From Pseudonocardia sp. KRD291 (GTDB lineage: Bacteria; Actinomycetota; Actinomycetes; Mycobacteriales; Pseudonocardiaceae): a DNA stretch of 64,000 bases. Below, one piece after another: positions 25,944-34,317 of this stretch. Positions within the stretch are counted from its first letter, which is position 1. Each line of letters begins with the position of its first letter. The stretch covers positions 1 through 64,000 of the forward strand of contig NZ_JADQDD010000001.1 of NCBI RefSeq assembly GCF_019263595.1, given 5' to 3'. The translations under genes were made by a program, and so were the position numbers. The notes beneath the pieces were generated by a model. The model did not search any database and had not been told where the DNA came from. It was given only the letters and a program-made list of their open reading frames with translations.

Positions 25944-26806
25944 TGTACCCGCTGGTCCTCGACCTCGCCGACGACAAGATCCCTGTCGCGGTGACCTGCC
26001 GGGTGCTGGGCTTCTCCAAGCAGGCCTTCTACCAGTGGCGCGCCAAGCCGGTCTCCGACCGTGACTACGACGACGCGCACCTGATCAACGCCGCGTTCGA
26101 CGTCCACCACGACGACCCCGAGTTCGGCTACCGCTTCATCGCCGACGAACTCGCCACGCAGGGCCACACCGCCTCCCGGACCCGGGTCGGCAAGTTGTGC
26201 AGCCAGCAGAAGCTCTGGTCGGTCCACGCCCGCAAGCGCGGCCGCACCCGCCGGCCCGGACCACCGGTGCACGACGACCTCGTCCGCCGCGAGTTCACCG
26301 CGGCCCGCCCGAACCAGCTCTGGCTCACCGACATCACCGAACACCCCACCGGTGAGGGCAAGCTCTATCTCTGCGCAGTCAAGGATGCCTGCTCGAAGCG
26401 GATCGTGGGCTACTCAATCGACGCCCGCATGACCTCGGTGCTGGCGGTCAACGCGCTGCGCAACGCCGTGAATCAGCGAGGCTTCCTCGCGCCGACGGTG
26501 GTCCATTCCGACCGCGGCAGTCAATTTCGATCACACGCCTACCAGCGAGAACTCCGCAGAGCCCGGCTACGGGGCTCGATGGGACGGGTCGGCACCTGCG
26601 CCGACAACGCCGCGATGGAGTCGTTCTTCAGCCTGCTGCAGAAGAACGTGCTCAACCGCCGGCGCTGGAACACCCGGACCGAACTACGACTGGCGATCGT
26701 GACCTGGATCGAGACCACCTACCACCGCCGACGCAGACAGCAGAGCCTCGGTCGGCTGACTCCGGTCGAGTTCGAGACACTGCACAACACCGCCCACGCG
26801 GCCTGA
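25940..26806 (+). CDS. IS3 transposase OrfB (DDE integrase domain)
   Basis: 288 aa. The HTH_21-like N-terminus is followed by an rve core with catalytic D131 (WLTDITEH), D191 (VVHSDRGSQF) and E227 (NAAMESFFS), giving the D-35-E spacing of the family. It is produced either by translational coupling at the ATGA overlap or as an OrfAB fusion by -1 frameshift. It is intact from end to end. Confidence 0.95.
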   Translation: MMYPLVLDLADDKIPVAVTCRVLGFSKQAFYQWRAKPVSDRDYDDAHLINAAFDVHHDDPEFGYRFIADELATQGHTASRTRVGKLCSQQKLWSVHARKRGRTRRPGPPVHDDLVRREFTAARPNQLWLTDITEHPTGEGKLYLCAVKDACSKRIVGYSIDARMTSVLAVNALRNAVNQRGFLAPTVVHSDRGSQFRSHAYQRELRRARLRGSMGRVGTCADNAAMESFFSLLQKNVLNRRRWNTRTELRLAIVTWIETTYHRRRRQQSLGRLTPVEFETLHNTAHAA

Positions 26807-26848
26807 CCCACCTACCGAGATCGGGTCAACTGAGCTCTGGGCAGTCCC

Positions 26849-26941
26849 GTCGCCCGGCTTCGCGCGCCTGCTCAGGCGGCGTTCGTTCCAGCTCGAGCTC
26901 ACCGATCCCGTCTCTCTCCCGTGTTCGTCGCGGAGTGGCAC
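26849..26941 (-). pseudogene. 5' part of the IS-split membrane protein gene
   Basis: 31 codons from GTG 26941 (preceded by GGAG nine bases upstream) reading V-P-L-R-D-E-H-G-R-E-T-G up to P-G-D at the IS edge. It starts 34 bases after the CPBP protease stop, so it was the second gene of that operon. Together with 24964-25566 it would give a protein of roughly 230 aa. Confidence 0.65.
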
Positions 26942-26975
26942 ATCGTTCTCCGACGCCGTGTCAGCGCTCGTGCGT

Positions 26976-27974
26976 TCACCGGCCGGCGAGCGTCTTCGCG
27001 TGTGGTCCGGTGCCTCGAGCACCGCTCGTCGGCCACCCGTTCTCCGGAGTGCGTGTCGGACCGTGGCTGCGGGTCGCCCACCAGATGATCGCGGTGATGA
27101 CGACAAGCACCGCGCTGGGGACGAGGTTCGCCCAAGAACCGACCGCCGCCGACCGGTTCGCGAGCTCGGCACCGACGTCGACGTGCAGGGTCGTGCCGAG
27201 CACGAGGGCGGAGACGTTGTAGACGCCGTGCAGGACGACCGCGACCTCGAGCCCACCCGTGCGCCAGGTGACGATCGCCATCGACGAGAACAGCACGAGG
27301 TAGGAGGTGAACAGGAACGGGTCGAGCGTTCCGTGGATCAGCGAGAACAGCACCGTCGTCACGACGATGCCGAGGATCGCACCGGATCGGGCTCCACGGG
27401 TCCAGCCACCGAGGACACGGAACATCAGGCCGCGGAAGCCGTACTCCTCACCGGCCGCACCGAGCGGAGTCAGCACCATCCCGATGACGAAGAACCAGAC
27501 GAGATCGGCGGTCGTCCACGGGGCCGACCCGCCATCGCCGCCCAGCGCCCCGACGGCGACCACGACCAGGACCGGCGGCCCGAACACCAGAAGGGTTCGG
27601 CCGAGAACGCCGAAACGGAAGCGGCCCGCCACCGAGTGCAGCGACCCCGCAGGCACCCCGTAAAGGACCCGCTGCAGCAGCATGCAGTACGGGATCAGCG
27701 CAGCCAGCGCCAGCGCGCCCGCGGCCTGTCGTAGCGGCGTCGACGGTCCCGACCGTCCGAACAGGGCAGCGTCGACCACCTCCGAGAGGTGCTGGAACAA
27801 GACCGCGAACCCGACGAACCCGGCCACGAGCAGCACGATCGCGAGGACACCACGCAGGATGCGCCGGCTCTGTCCCGCATACACGCGGTGGTACTCGACG
27901 CCGGCCGGCACCGCGGGACTCTGCTCTGGGCGGTCACCTCGAAGGATCCAGGGTTGGTGGTCGGGCACTGTCAT
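26976..27974 (-). CDS. CPBP family intramembrane metalloprotease (CAAX/ABI type)
   Basis: 332 aa from ATG 27974, behind GAGGAG. It has seven to eight hydrophobic segments. Catalytic motif E176-E177-x3-R181 (GEEYGFRG), then H214 (FSLIHG) and H249 (VLHGVYN) fit the Rce1/CPBP fold. Members process prenylated proteins, signal peptides or bacteriocin-related peptides; the target here is unknown. It is divergent from a TetR gene that shares a promoter with two operator-like repeats. Confidence 0.88.
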   Translation of the reverse strand: MTVPDHQPWILRGDRPEQSPAVPAGVEYHRVYAGQSRRILRGVLAIVLLVAGFVGFAVLFQHLSEVVDAALFGRSGPSTPLRQAAGALALAALIPYCMLLQRVLYGVPAGSLHSVAGRFRFGVLGRTLLVFGPPVLVVVAVGALGGDGGSAPWTTADLVWFFVIGMVLTPLGAAGEEYGFRGLMFRVLGGWTRGARSGAILGIVVTTVLFSLIHGTLDPFLFTSYLVLFSSMAIVTWRTGGLEVAVVLHGVYNVSALVLGTTLHVDVGAELANRSAAVGSWANLVPSAVLVVITAIIWWATRSHGPTRTPENGWPTSGARGTGPHAKTLAGR

Positions 27975-28000
27975 TGCCTGCTCCTCGTGGTCGCTGCGAC

Positions 28001-28038
28001 TAGCACGGTGTGATGGCTGAAAAGTAGCACACTGTGAT
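28001..28038. promoter_or_regulatory. Two direct repeats, likely TetR operators
   Basis: TAGCACGGTGTGAT at 28001-28014 and TAGCACACTGTGAT at 28025-28038 match at 12 of 14 bases, 24 bases apart. Each has a CAC...GTG dyad core. They sit between the divergent CPBP and TetR starts, so binding could control both genes. Confidence 0.6.
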
Positions 28039-28078
28039 AGACAGGGAGGACACACTGCCCGGAGGGGTGAGCGGACGT

Positions 28079-28696
28079 ATGGGGCGAAGCACGCGAGACA
28101 AAATCTTGATCGCTGCGGCGACGATGCTCGGCGAGGATCCGACGGCCAAGCTCAGCGTGCGCGCGGTCTCCGCACGCGCCGGCGTCAGTACGGGGTCGCT
28201 GCGCCACTTCTTCCCGACGCAGCGAGCACTGATCGACACCGTGGTCGCCGGCATCTACACCGTCGACCTGCCCGACGATCCGATGCAGGACCCCGAACGT
28301 CCGCCGGCCGAACGACTCGTGGCGTGCCTACAGCTACTGTTGGCGCAGGTGGGGACGGGTGAGACGGCGCGCGAACACTGGCGCGCACAACACGCCGCCT
28401 ACGTCGCCTCGCCCCCGTCCGACGACGCCGTCCACGCCTTCCTGGCACTCGAACGACTCGCCGTGCACTACGTCGAGAAATGGTTGGTGCGCCTGCGCGA
28501 CGAGGGAGCGCTCGCACCCGGCGAGCTCGAACACCACGCTCGGTTCCTCCTGACCGTCGTCAACGGCCTCCTGACCGAACGTGCCTTGCCCGGCGACCTG
28601 ACACGGCTCGAGTTCGAGTCCCGCACGCTCGTGACTGCCGCCTCGGCCGTCCTGCAGCCGGCATCGTCCAACCAGACCAACAGCGTGATCAGCTGA
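28079..28696 (+). CDS. TetR family transcriptional regulator
   Basis: 205 aa from ATG 28079, with GGAGG 13 bases upstream. An in-frame GTG at 28067 and a longer GTG start at 28034 inside the operator are alternatives. The N-terminal HTH is about 5-50 (TRDKILIAAATMLGEDPTAKLSVRAVSARAGVSTGSLRHFF). The remainder is a ligand-binding helical domain. It is divergent from the CPBP protease gene and probably represses it and itself. Confidence 0.88.
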   Translation: MGRSTRDKILIAAATMLGEDPTAKLSVRAVSARAGVSTGSLRHFFPTQRALIDTVVAGIYTVDLPDDPMQDPERPPAERLVACLQLLLAQVGTGETAREHWRAQHAAYVASPPSDDAVHAFLALERLAVHYVEKWLVRLRDEGALAPGELEHHARFLLTVVNGLLTERALPGDLTRLEFESRTLVTAASAVLQPASSNQTNSVIS

Positions 28697-28783
28697 AGTC
28701 CATACAACAAAAGTACGATCAGGCCGTGGCCGTCTCACGTCCGCGACCGCCACTGCGCAAGATTGCGACTTGCGACTGAAGTA

Positions 28784-29287
28784 CTAGTTCAGCGTCCAGA
28801 TCGCGATGTTCAAGGCGCCGGCGAAGGTCACCCAGCCCAGGTAGGGCAGCAACAGAACCGCTCCGAGGCGGGTATGGCGGGCGAACAGGACGATGGTGGT
28901 CACCACCGACAACCACAGCACGACGATCTCGATGGCAGCGAGTCCGATAGAGCCGAGCCCGAAGAACATCGGCGTCCACAGCAGGTTCAGCACCAGCTGC
29001 AGTGCGTAGACCGCCAGAGCTAAGCGGGCAGCCGGCCAACCGGAGCTTCGCCACACCAGCCACCCGGCTACGGCGATCATGAAGTAGAGCACTGACCACA
29101 CCGGGCCGAACAACCACGCCGGCGGCGCCCACGTCGGTCGTTGCAGAGCCAGATAGTCGGCGCCGGCATTGGACGCGGCCAACCCACCCACTGCAGCCAC
29201 GACAACGACTGCGACAACGAACCCGGCCAGGCCAGCGCGGCCGCGCCCCTGGAAGGCGGCCGCGTGGTCATCTCGCTCATCGAGCAA
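28784..29287 (-). CDS. tspO: TspO/MBR family tryptophan-rich sensory protein
   Basis: 167 aa with five hydrophobic helices. Family landmarks: RPTWAPPAWLFGPVWSVLYF (the W-x-P-P...F-x-P-V-W block), an R-S-S-G-W loop, LNLLWTPMFFG, and the final LNIAIWTLN. TTG 29287 is the only start, as a stop codon precedes it in frame. TspO proteins bind porphyrins and affect stress or light-dependent gene expression. The neighbour upstream is a LitR/CarH-like regulator on the same strand. Two 15-base near-direct repeats lie at the start. Confidence 0.9.
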   Translation of the reverse strand: MLDERDDHAAAFQGRGRAGLAGFVVAVVVVAAVGGLAASNAGADYLALQRPTWAPPAWLFGPVWSVLYFMIAVAGWLVWRSSGWPAARLALAVYALQLVLNLLWTPMFFGLGSIGLAAIEIVVLWLSVVTTIVLFARHTRLGAVLLLPYLGWVTFAGALNIAIWTLN

Positions 29288-29304
29288 CTATCTCACTCAT
29301 CAAG
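29270..29304. repeat. Tandem 15-base imperfect direct repeat at the tspO start
   Basis: ATCTCGCTCATCGAG at 29270-29284 and ATCTCACTCATCAAG at 29290-29304 differ at two bases and are spaced exactly 20 bases, two helical turns. They flank the tspO TTG start, so they could be an operator. Confidence 0.45.
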
Positions 29305-29476
29305 GGAGTTTGCACGAGAGCGACTTCCCCGGATTGGCCGGTACGGGCGGTCTGTCCCAAACCTCGCCGCCACCATCCGCGCGGCGCACAGCACCGAGCG
29401 GGCTGGCCAGGCACGACGGACGGGTCACGAATGTGTCTCGTGCCGTGCAGCGCCCGCCATCGCGGCGCGGCCCGGA

Positions 29477-30478
29477 TCATCTCCCCCGCTGGGACGCCGG
29501 TCGGGGTGTCGCGGCGCGACGGGCGTGGTCGATGGCCTCGTCGAGGCTGTGGGCGGTGCGCACACCGGCCGGCAGGTCATCGCGGGTCCACCCGGGGCCG
29601 GCCGCGATGACCGTGCTCGAGTGCGGCAACAACACCCGGAGCGTGTCGAGGTGTGCGGTCGCGGGGGCCTGCGACCAGAGCAGCACCGCGGCGGGGCGAA
29701 CGGTTTCCGCGGCATGCACGAGGGCGGGGGTGGGTACGGATGGACCGAGTGTGCGGGCCGAAAGGTGTTCTTCACCCAGGCCCGCGAGGACAGCGTCGAG
29801 GGCCAGCGTGTGCAGCTCGCCGGCCGTGCAGGCCAACAGGATGTGTCCGATGTCCGGTGGCGCGGGTGGCGGCGCGGGGAGACGGTGCAGGCTGGTGGTG
29901 ATCGCCCAGACCAGAACACACTCGGCGTCCACGGACGCCGTCGGATGCAGACTTGCACCCGAGGTCCCGCCTGGGACGTCGGGAACCTCGGCGTTGAGCG
30001 CGGTGTATGTAAGGGCCGGCCGACACAACTGATTCCAGGTGCTCACGACTCCGCGGCGGGTGAAACCGGCCTGTAGTGCCCGTACAGCGGAGTCGGCGTC
30101 GAGACGGCGGACGGCGCGGATCAGCGCGCTGAGCTCGTCGGGCGAGACGTCGTCGAGGTTTTCGGGTCCTTTCGACGTCACGGAGACGGTTTCGGCACGG
30201 TAGTGCTCGGTATCGCGGTGTCGGTCGCGGGCGATCGAGGCCGCGGTCGCCATCGGCACTCCCTCGCGGTGCAGGCGGCGCATCATGTCCAGCTCGGCGA
30301 CGTCGAGGCTGGAGTAGCGGCGGTACCGACCGGCCTGGTGCCCGGGCGGGCCTACCCCGTAGCGGGCCCCCCAGCTGCGCAGCGTCGCCGGCGACACTCC
30401 GAGCCGGCGCGCCACCGCGGCCGCGGTCCACACCGGCGGGGACGGGTCGTCCGCCTCGGCGCCGGCTGGTCTGGTCAC
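29477..30478 (-). CDS. MerR family regulator with B12-binding-like domain (LitR/CarH-like)
   Basis: 333 aa from GTG 30478. The MerR HTH is at about 15-80 (VWTAAAVARRLGVSPATLRSWGARYGVG). A helical bundle at about 110-200 and a Rossmann-like domain at about 210-333 follow, arranged as in LitR/CarH adenosyl-B12 photoreceptors. The lower-ligand motif E-x-H-x2-G appears as E221-L-H223-T-L-A. The upper Trp...Glu-His motif is not seen: it reads D-A-E-C near 186. Cobalamin binding is therefore possible but unproven. It is divergent from whiB and upstream of tspO. A decayed paralogue is at 52044. Confidence 0.8.
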   Translation of the reverse strand: MTRPAGAEADDPSPPVWTAAAVARRLGVSPATLRSWGARYGVGPPGHQAGRYRRYSSLDVAELDMMRRLHREGVPMATAASIARDRHRDTEHYRAETVSVTSKGPENLDDVSPDELSALIRAVRRLDADSAVRALQAGFTRRGVVSTWNQLCRPALTYTALNAEVPDVPGGTSGASLHPTASVDAECVLVWAITTSLHRLPAPPPAPPDIGHILLACTAGELHTLALDAVLAGLGEEHLSARTLGPSVPTPALVHAAETVRPAAVLLWSQAPATAHLDTLRVLLPHSSTVIAAGPGWTRDDLPAGVRTAHSLDEAIDHARRAATPRPASQRGR

Positions 30479-30587
30479 GACCCCATGCTGACCCACCGAC
30501 GACCGAACTGCCCATCTCGCCGCTCGAGTGGCAGGTTCGCAACGGTTGTGCCACGGTTTCGGTAAGTGCATAACGGAGGTGTTCGCG

Positions 30588-30956
30588 ATGGCCTACACGG
30601 TTCGGTTACCGGATCCGGTAACCGGCGAGTGGGACTGGCAGCTTCAAGCCGCATGTCGCGGGATGGACCTCGCCGCGTTCTTTCACCCGCCCGGCGAGCG
30701 TGGACCGGCGTGGCGGCGCCGCGAGGAGCAGGCCAAGCAGGTCTGCGCCGGTTGCCCGGTTGCGCAGGAGTGTCTGGAGTACTCGTTGCGGATCGAGGAG
30801 CCCTTCGGGACCTGGGGCGGTGTGGGCGAGCGCGAACGCTGGAACATGGTGCAGCAGCGACGCGCACGGCGCCCCCGCCTGCGAAGCACGACATCGTCGC
30901 AGGTACGCGCCATGACGTGTGATGATCGGAAGGACCGAGATGAGTCGAGAAGCTGA
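30588..30956 (+). CDS. WhiB family iron-sulfur transcriptional regulator (1)
   Basis: 122 aa from ATG 30588, behind CGGAGGT. The four cluster cysteines are C23, C53, C56 and C62 (A-A-C-R-G; V-C-A-G-C; E-C-L-E), followed by the G-x-W-G-G turn and a basic C-terminus. WhiB proteins bind [4Fe-4S] and partner sigma factors in redox or developmental control. The first 40 codons contain a 22-base perfect palindrome. Its stop lies downstream of the start of the DUF4383 gene, so they overlap by 17 bases. Confidence 0.93.
   Translation: MAYTVRLPDPVTGEWDWQLQAACRGMDLAAFFHPPGERGPAWRRREEQAKQVCAGCPVAQECLEYSLRIEEPFGTWGGVGERERWNMVQQRRARRPRLRSTTSSQVRAMTCDDRKDRDESRS
30603..30624. promoter_or_regulatory. 22-base perfect palindrome inside the whiB 5' coding region
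   Basis: Arm CGGTTACCGGA (30603-30613) is followed without spacer by its exact reverse complement TCCGGTAACCG (30614-30624), starting 15 bases after the whiB ATG. A dyad this long is unlikely by chance. It could be a roadblock-type operator, or an mRNA hairpin over the early codons. Confidence 0.6.
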
Positions 30957-31638
30957 GGGTGACCGGCAACAGACGCCGCCGAGGCACGATGTGGCCGGCG
31001 GCGGCACCCTTGGATGGCTGCACCGCATAGCTGGGTTCGTGCTCGGGCTGGGGTTGTGGGTGTTCGGGCTGTTGGGGTTCGTCAACAGGCTGGAGTTCTT
31101 CGCCACCAGCGGGCCGCCGGTACTCGGACTGTCTTCCAATGGGCTGCTCTCGGCGATCTCGGTGGTGTTCGGCACGATCCTGATCGTCGCCGCCGTCCGT
31201 GGCGGTCGCCTGGCCTCGACGACCAGCGTCGTGGTCGGCGCGCTGTTCATGGCTTCCGGAGTCCTCAACGTCCTCGTGTTGGCGACCCCGTTCAACGTGT
31301 TGTCGTTCCGGATGTCCAACGTCGTGTTCAGCCTCGTGGCCGGCGCGTTGCTACTGGTACTGGGCGCCTACGGCCGATTCACCGGCCGCCTGCCCGACAG
31401 CAGCCCCTATCACCGCGTCGCCCACGGCGGCCCGGTCGACGCACAACACAGCAGCGACAACGACCAGCAGACCCCCACAGATCGCGCCGACGCGACCGCC
31501 GCCCGTGAACTGGCTGAGGCTGAGCGGGCCAGCGCCGGCGGAGGAGGCACTGCAGAACAGAGAGATATTCTCTCCCAGGTCGGAGGCAGCCGCGACGCCG
31601 CGGGCCGGCGAGCGATCTGGCGGCGCCTGACCGAATGA
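30940..31638 (+). CDS. DUF4383 domain membrane protein (1)
   Basis: 232 aa from ATG 30940, behind GGAAGGA. It has four hydrophobic helices between about residues 28 and 155, the DUF4383 arrangement (LHRIAGFVLGLGLWVFGLLGF; FSLVAGALLLVLGAYGRFTG). A hydrophilic C-terminal tail contains A-E-L-A-E-A-E-R-A. Function unknown; the family is common in stress-type actinobacterial loci. It is clearly paralogous to 49269-50075, including the tail motif, and overlaps the whiB 3' end. Confidence 0.85.
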   Translation: MSREAEGDRQQTPPRHDVAGGGTLGWLHRIAGFVLGLGLWVFGLLGFVNRLEFFATSGPPVLGLSSNGLLSAISVVFGTILIVAAVRGGRLASTTSVVVGALFMASGVLNVLVLATPFNVLSFRMSNVVFSLVAGALLLVLGAYGRFTGRLPDSSPYHRVAHGGPVDAQHSSDNDQQTPTDRADATAARELAEAERASAGGGGTAEQRDILSQVGGSRDAAGRRAIWRRLTE

Positions 31639-31932
31639 GAGAATCCGGCTGCGCCTCTCGCGGACGGACCGGCCACCGACGATGGCGAGCCGGTGCCCCC
31701 TCGTCGGCCGGTCGTGATGGGTGTCGTGCGGGCCGGCCTGACCTACCTGGCCCGGGCCACTTTCGCTCGCTCCGGCCCGGTCCAGCTGACGGTTCCGGTC
31801 AGCATTCCGGATATCTCCGCTACGCGCGGACGAACTCGGTTCGAATTGACCCGCTCGTGGTGCCGTCGGTGCGTGCCGCCCTCTCCCCCAGAGCGCGAGA
31901 CTCACGGCTGACGCCTCAGCCCTGCCCCGTTG

Positions 31933-33021
31933 TCACTGCATCGACGTTGCGGAGTCGACACATGATCGGAACAGGTCGGGCAAAGTGATGTCGGCGGCTT
32001 CGGCCATCATGGTGATGACGCTGGTGGGTGCGAACGAGCAGTAGAGGCCTGCTTCGAGGAACCAGGGACGTCCGTCCGGGTCGATCCGGAAGTCGAACAG
32101 GCCGTACTGGCGGCAGCCCAATGCCGTGTAACAGGCTCGGGCTGCTTCCCAGACGGGCGCGGTCACCGGGTCGGTGGGGTCGACGATCCATGCCCGTTCG
32201 CCATCCTTGGCCATCAGGCGCAGGTCGCCGTCGCTGCTACGGGCGAGCTTGTCGTCGTAGCCGCGGATCGGCTTCGACGCGGCGTCCATCGCGTACTCCT
32301 CGAGCGGTAGGCACACCAGATCTCCGCCGTATTCGATCAGGCCGCACCGCACTTCGCGGCCCAGCTCGACGTAGCGTTCGACGAGTGCGGTGCGCGAGTG
32401 CCGGAACGCTTCGGACAGGGCAGGCTCGTAGTCCTCAGGTGAGCGCACCAGGGTCACGCCGGAGGAGTTGTCGGCGTCCGCAGGCTTCACGACGACGGGA
32501 CCTGCGATCGTCGGTGTCTGTCCCGGCCGCAGCAGCTCCGCGTGGGGGACGTGGACACCGGCTGCCGCGACGAGAGTTCTGGCCCGGTGCTTGTCCACCG
32601 ACAGTGCGGTCGCGTCCGGGGTGTTGCCGAGATAGGGGACACCGAGCACGTCGAACAGGGCCCGGTAGTTGGTCATCCCGGGTCGACAGAACATCTGCGG
32701 GACCATGACGTCCGGTTCCAGCTCCGTGATCCTGCGGATCGCGTCGCCGGCGGTCACCGGGGCCGCTGTGTCGAGTACCTGCGGGTCGAGGGAGGCGGGG
32801 AACCTCCAGCGGCCGTCGGGACTCACGTGGGCGATGTGGGTCTCGTAGTGGTCCGGGTCGGCGGTGGCGGTCAGGCAGCCCCGGGCGTAGAGCAGTGACA
32901 GGTCGGCGAGCTCGTCGGAGACTGCCGAGCCGGTGAGATGCAAAACCCGTCGGCTCGAGGTTGCTTGTCCGGCCGGAGCCTGGAGCGTGTCGACGGGTCC
33001 TCCGGGTCGGTACGTCCGCAT
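31933..33021 (-). CDS. mysD: MysD, D-Ala-D-Ala ligase-like mycosporine ligase
   Basis: 362 aa ATP-grasp enzyme with D-Ala-D-Ala-ligase features: GNTPDATALSVDKHRAR, VVKPADADNSSGVTLV and the C-terminal Mg-binding FLEAGLYCSF. In known mycosporine pathways MysD condenses mycosporine-glycine with a second amino acid (Ser, Thr or Ala) to an imino-mycosporine such as shinorine. Identification rests on this family plus its place as last gene of a complete mysA-mysB-mysC-mysD order. It abuts mysC with no gap. Which amino acid it uses cannot be read from sequence. Confidence 0.88.
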   Translation of the reverse strand: MRTYRPGGPVDTLQAPAGQATSSRRVLHLTGSAVSDELADLSLLYARGCLTATADPDHYETHIAHVSPDGRWRFPASLDPQVLDTAAPVTAGDAIRRITELEPDVMVPQMFCRPGMTNYRALFDVLGVPYLGNTPDATALSVDKHRARTLVAAAGVHVPHAELLRPGQTPTIAGPVVVKPADADNSSGVTLVRSPEDYEPALSEAFRHSRTALVERYVELGREVRCGLIEYGGDLVCLPLEEYAMDAASKPIRGYDDKLARSSDGDLRLMAKDGERAWIVDPTDPVTAPVWEAARACYTALGCRQYGLFDFRIDPDGRPWFLEAGLYCSFAPTSVITMMAEAADITLPDLFRSCVDSATSMQ

Positions 33022-34317
33022 CTAGTCCCCCGCCGGTTCGACGATCTTGCCGATGTTGAAGTCGATCCGTACCCAGTCCGAGCCGCGGCGCAGGGCCCGC
33101 AGCAGCAGCCACGGGATCTGCAGGTGGTGCACGAGCAGGAACGGCAGCGGGTCGGCGGCCGAGAGGATGGCGTCGGTCCCGTTGATGATGGTGCGCAGCC
33201 GCGCGGCGCGGTCCGGCCCGGTGAGCAGCCGCCATAGTTCGTGGTAGATCCAGTAGGTCGGGCGGCTGGACGCCGAAGGAGTCACGGTCGGTGAGCTGCC
33301 GTGCAGGTAGGCGTCGGCGACGCCCGGGTGGTCGTGGAACATCGTGATCGCCGAGTGGGTGCGCGGGTTGCACTCGATCGCGTAGACCCGCCCGTCGTCG
33401 GCTTCGATGAAGTCGAACGAGAGCTGTCCGGTGACGCCGAGCTCGCCGACGAAGTGCCGTACCCACTTCTCGATGTCCGGCCGGTCCAGGTGCGCGTAGT
33501 TCACCTGGAACGACGACGACACACAGCACCCGTGCAGCGTCACTTCACCGTCGCGCACGGTGCTGTGCGTGCAGAACTCCTGACCGCGCACGAACTCCTG
33601 CAGGATCCAGGGGTTCTGCGCCGAGATCGGCAGCGACCGCGCGAACGCCTCGGTCTGGGCGGGCGTCGGGCGTGGGAGCGGGGTGAGGTCGAGGCGGCGT
33701 ACCGGGTCGTAGGCGATGCTCTTGAGGACGAACGTCCGGCCCGGGCGCGCGGCGAAGTCGAAGGTCGTGACCTGGGCGGGGTCGGTGATCCGGTGCGTCT
33801 CGGGCACGTCGAGCCCGAACGAGGCGGCGGTCGCGGCGAAGGCGTCCTTGTCGTCGAGCAGGCCGATCACATCGGGCCCGGGGTGCAGCACCTCGCAGTG
33901 TGGCTCCAGCAGCGGCTTCGCGTGGGCGTCAGCGACGCTGGAGGCCGGGCTGCACACGGGGACGTAGACGTCGACGCCCTCAGACTGCACGATCGTCAGC
34001 AGCGCCTCGACGTAGCGGGGGTCGGAAGGCTCCGGCACGGTGTGGAACCGGTCCACCGCACGGGAGAACCGGTGCCCGGTGATCCGGTAGCGCGACGACT
34101 CGACCAGCACGACGCGGTGACCAGCCTGGTGGAACGCGCGGGCCAGCGCCAGTGCCTTGGTCATCTTCCCGCCGCTGAGCAGGATCGTGCGCGGTTCGGC
34201 CACCGGCGTCGGTGTCGCGACGGGGCGCCGTAGCCACGCCAGCGCGGTGACGGCGGCGTTGAGCGGGAGCGCGGCGGTCAGCAGCGCGATCGTGGCCAGT
34301 GTGCGTGCGCGTGTCAT
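33022..34317 (-). CDS. mysC: MysC, ATP-grasp ligase (mycosporine-glycine synthase)
   Basis: 431 aa. An N-terminal hydrophobic helix at about 8-28 may anchor it. Then come a pre-ATP-grasp domain (ILLSGGKMTKALALARAFHQAG), ATP-grasp core (FVLKSIAYDPVRRLDL; ILQEFVRGQEF) and the metal-binding VYAIECNPRTHSAI. In cyanobacteria and actinomycetes MysC activates 4-deoxygadusol and adds glycine to make mycosporine-glycine. It is contiguous with mysB and mysD. Confidence 0.92.
   Translation of the reverse strand: MTRARTLATIALLTAALPLNAAVTALAWLRRPVATPTPVAEPRTILLSGGKMTKALALARAFHQAGHRVVLVESSRYRITGHRFSRAVDRFHTVPEPSDPRYVEALLTIVQSEGVDVYVPVCSPASSVADAHAKPLLEPHCEVLHPGPDVIGLLDDKDAFAATAASFGLDVPETHRITDPAQVTTFDFAARPGRTFVLKSIAYDPVRRLDLTPLPRPTPAQTEAFARSLPISAQNPWILQEFVRGQEFCTHSTVRDGEVTLHGCCVSSSFQVNYAHLDRPDIEKWVRHFVGELGVTGQLSFDFIEADDGRVYAIECNPRTHSAITMFHDHPGVADAYLHGSSPTVTPSASSRPTYWIYHELWRLLTGPDRAARLRTIINGTDAILSAADPLPFLLVHHLQIPWLLLRALRRGSDWVRIDFNIGKIVEPAGD

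Larger units (their letters stand above)
25567..26848 (+). mobile_element. Complete IS3 family insertion sequence
   Basis: 1282-base element with imperfect terminal inverted repeats. Both ends begin GGGACTGCCCAGA and then diverge before GTTGAC, the right end read on the minus strand. It carries overlapping orfA and orfB with an intact DDE triad, so it is probably active or recently so. No perfect target duplication is visible: the flanking trinucleotides differ. It interrupts a membrane-protein gene on the opposite strand. Confidence 0.9.
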
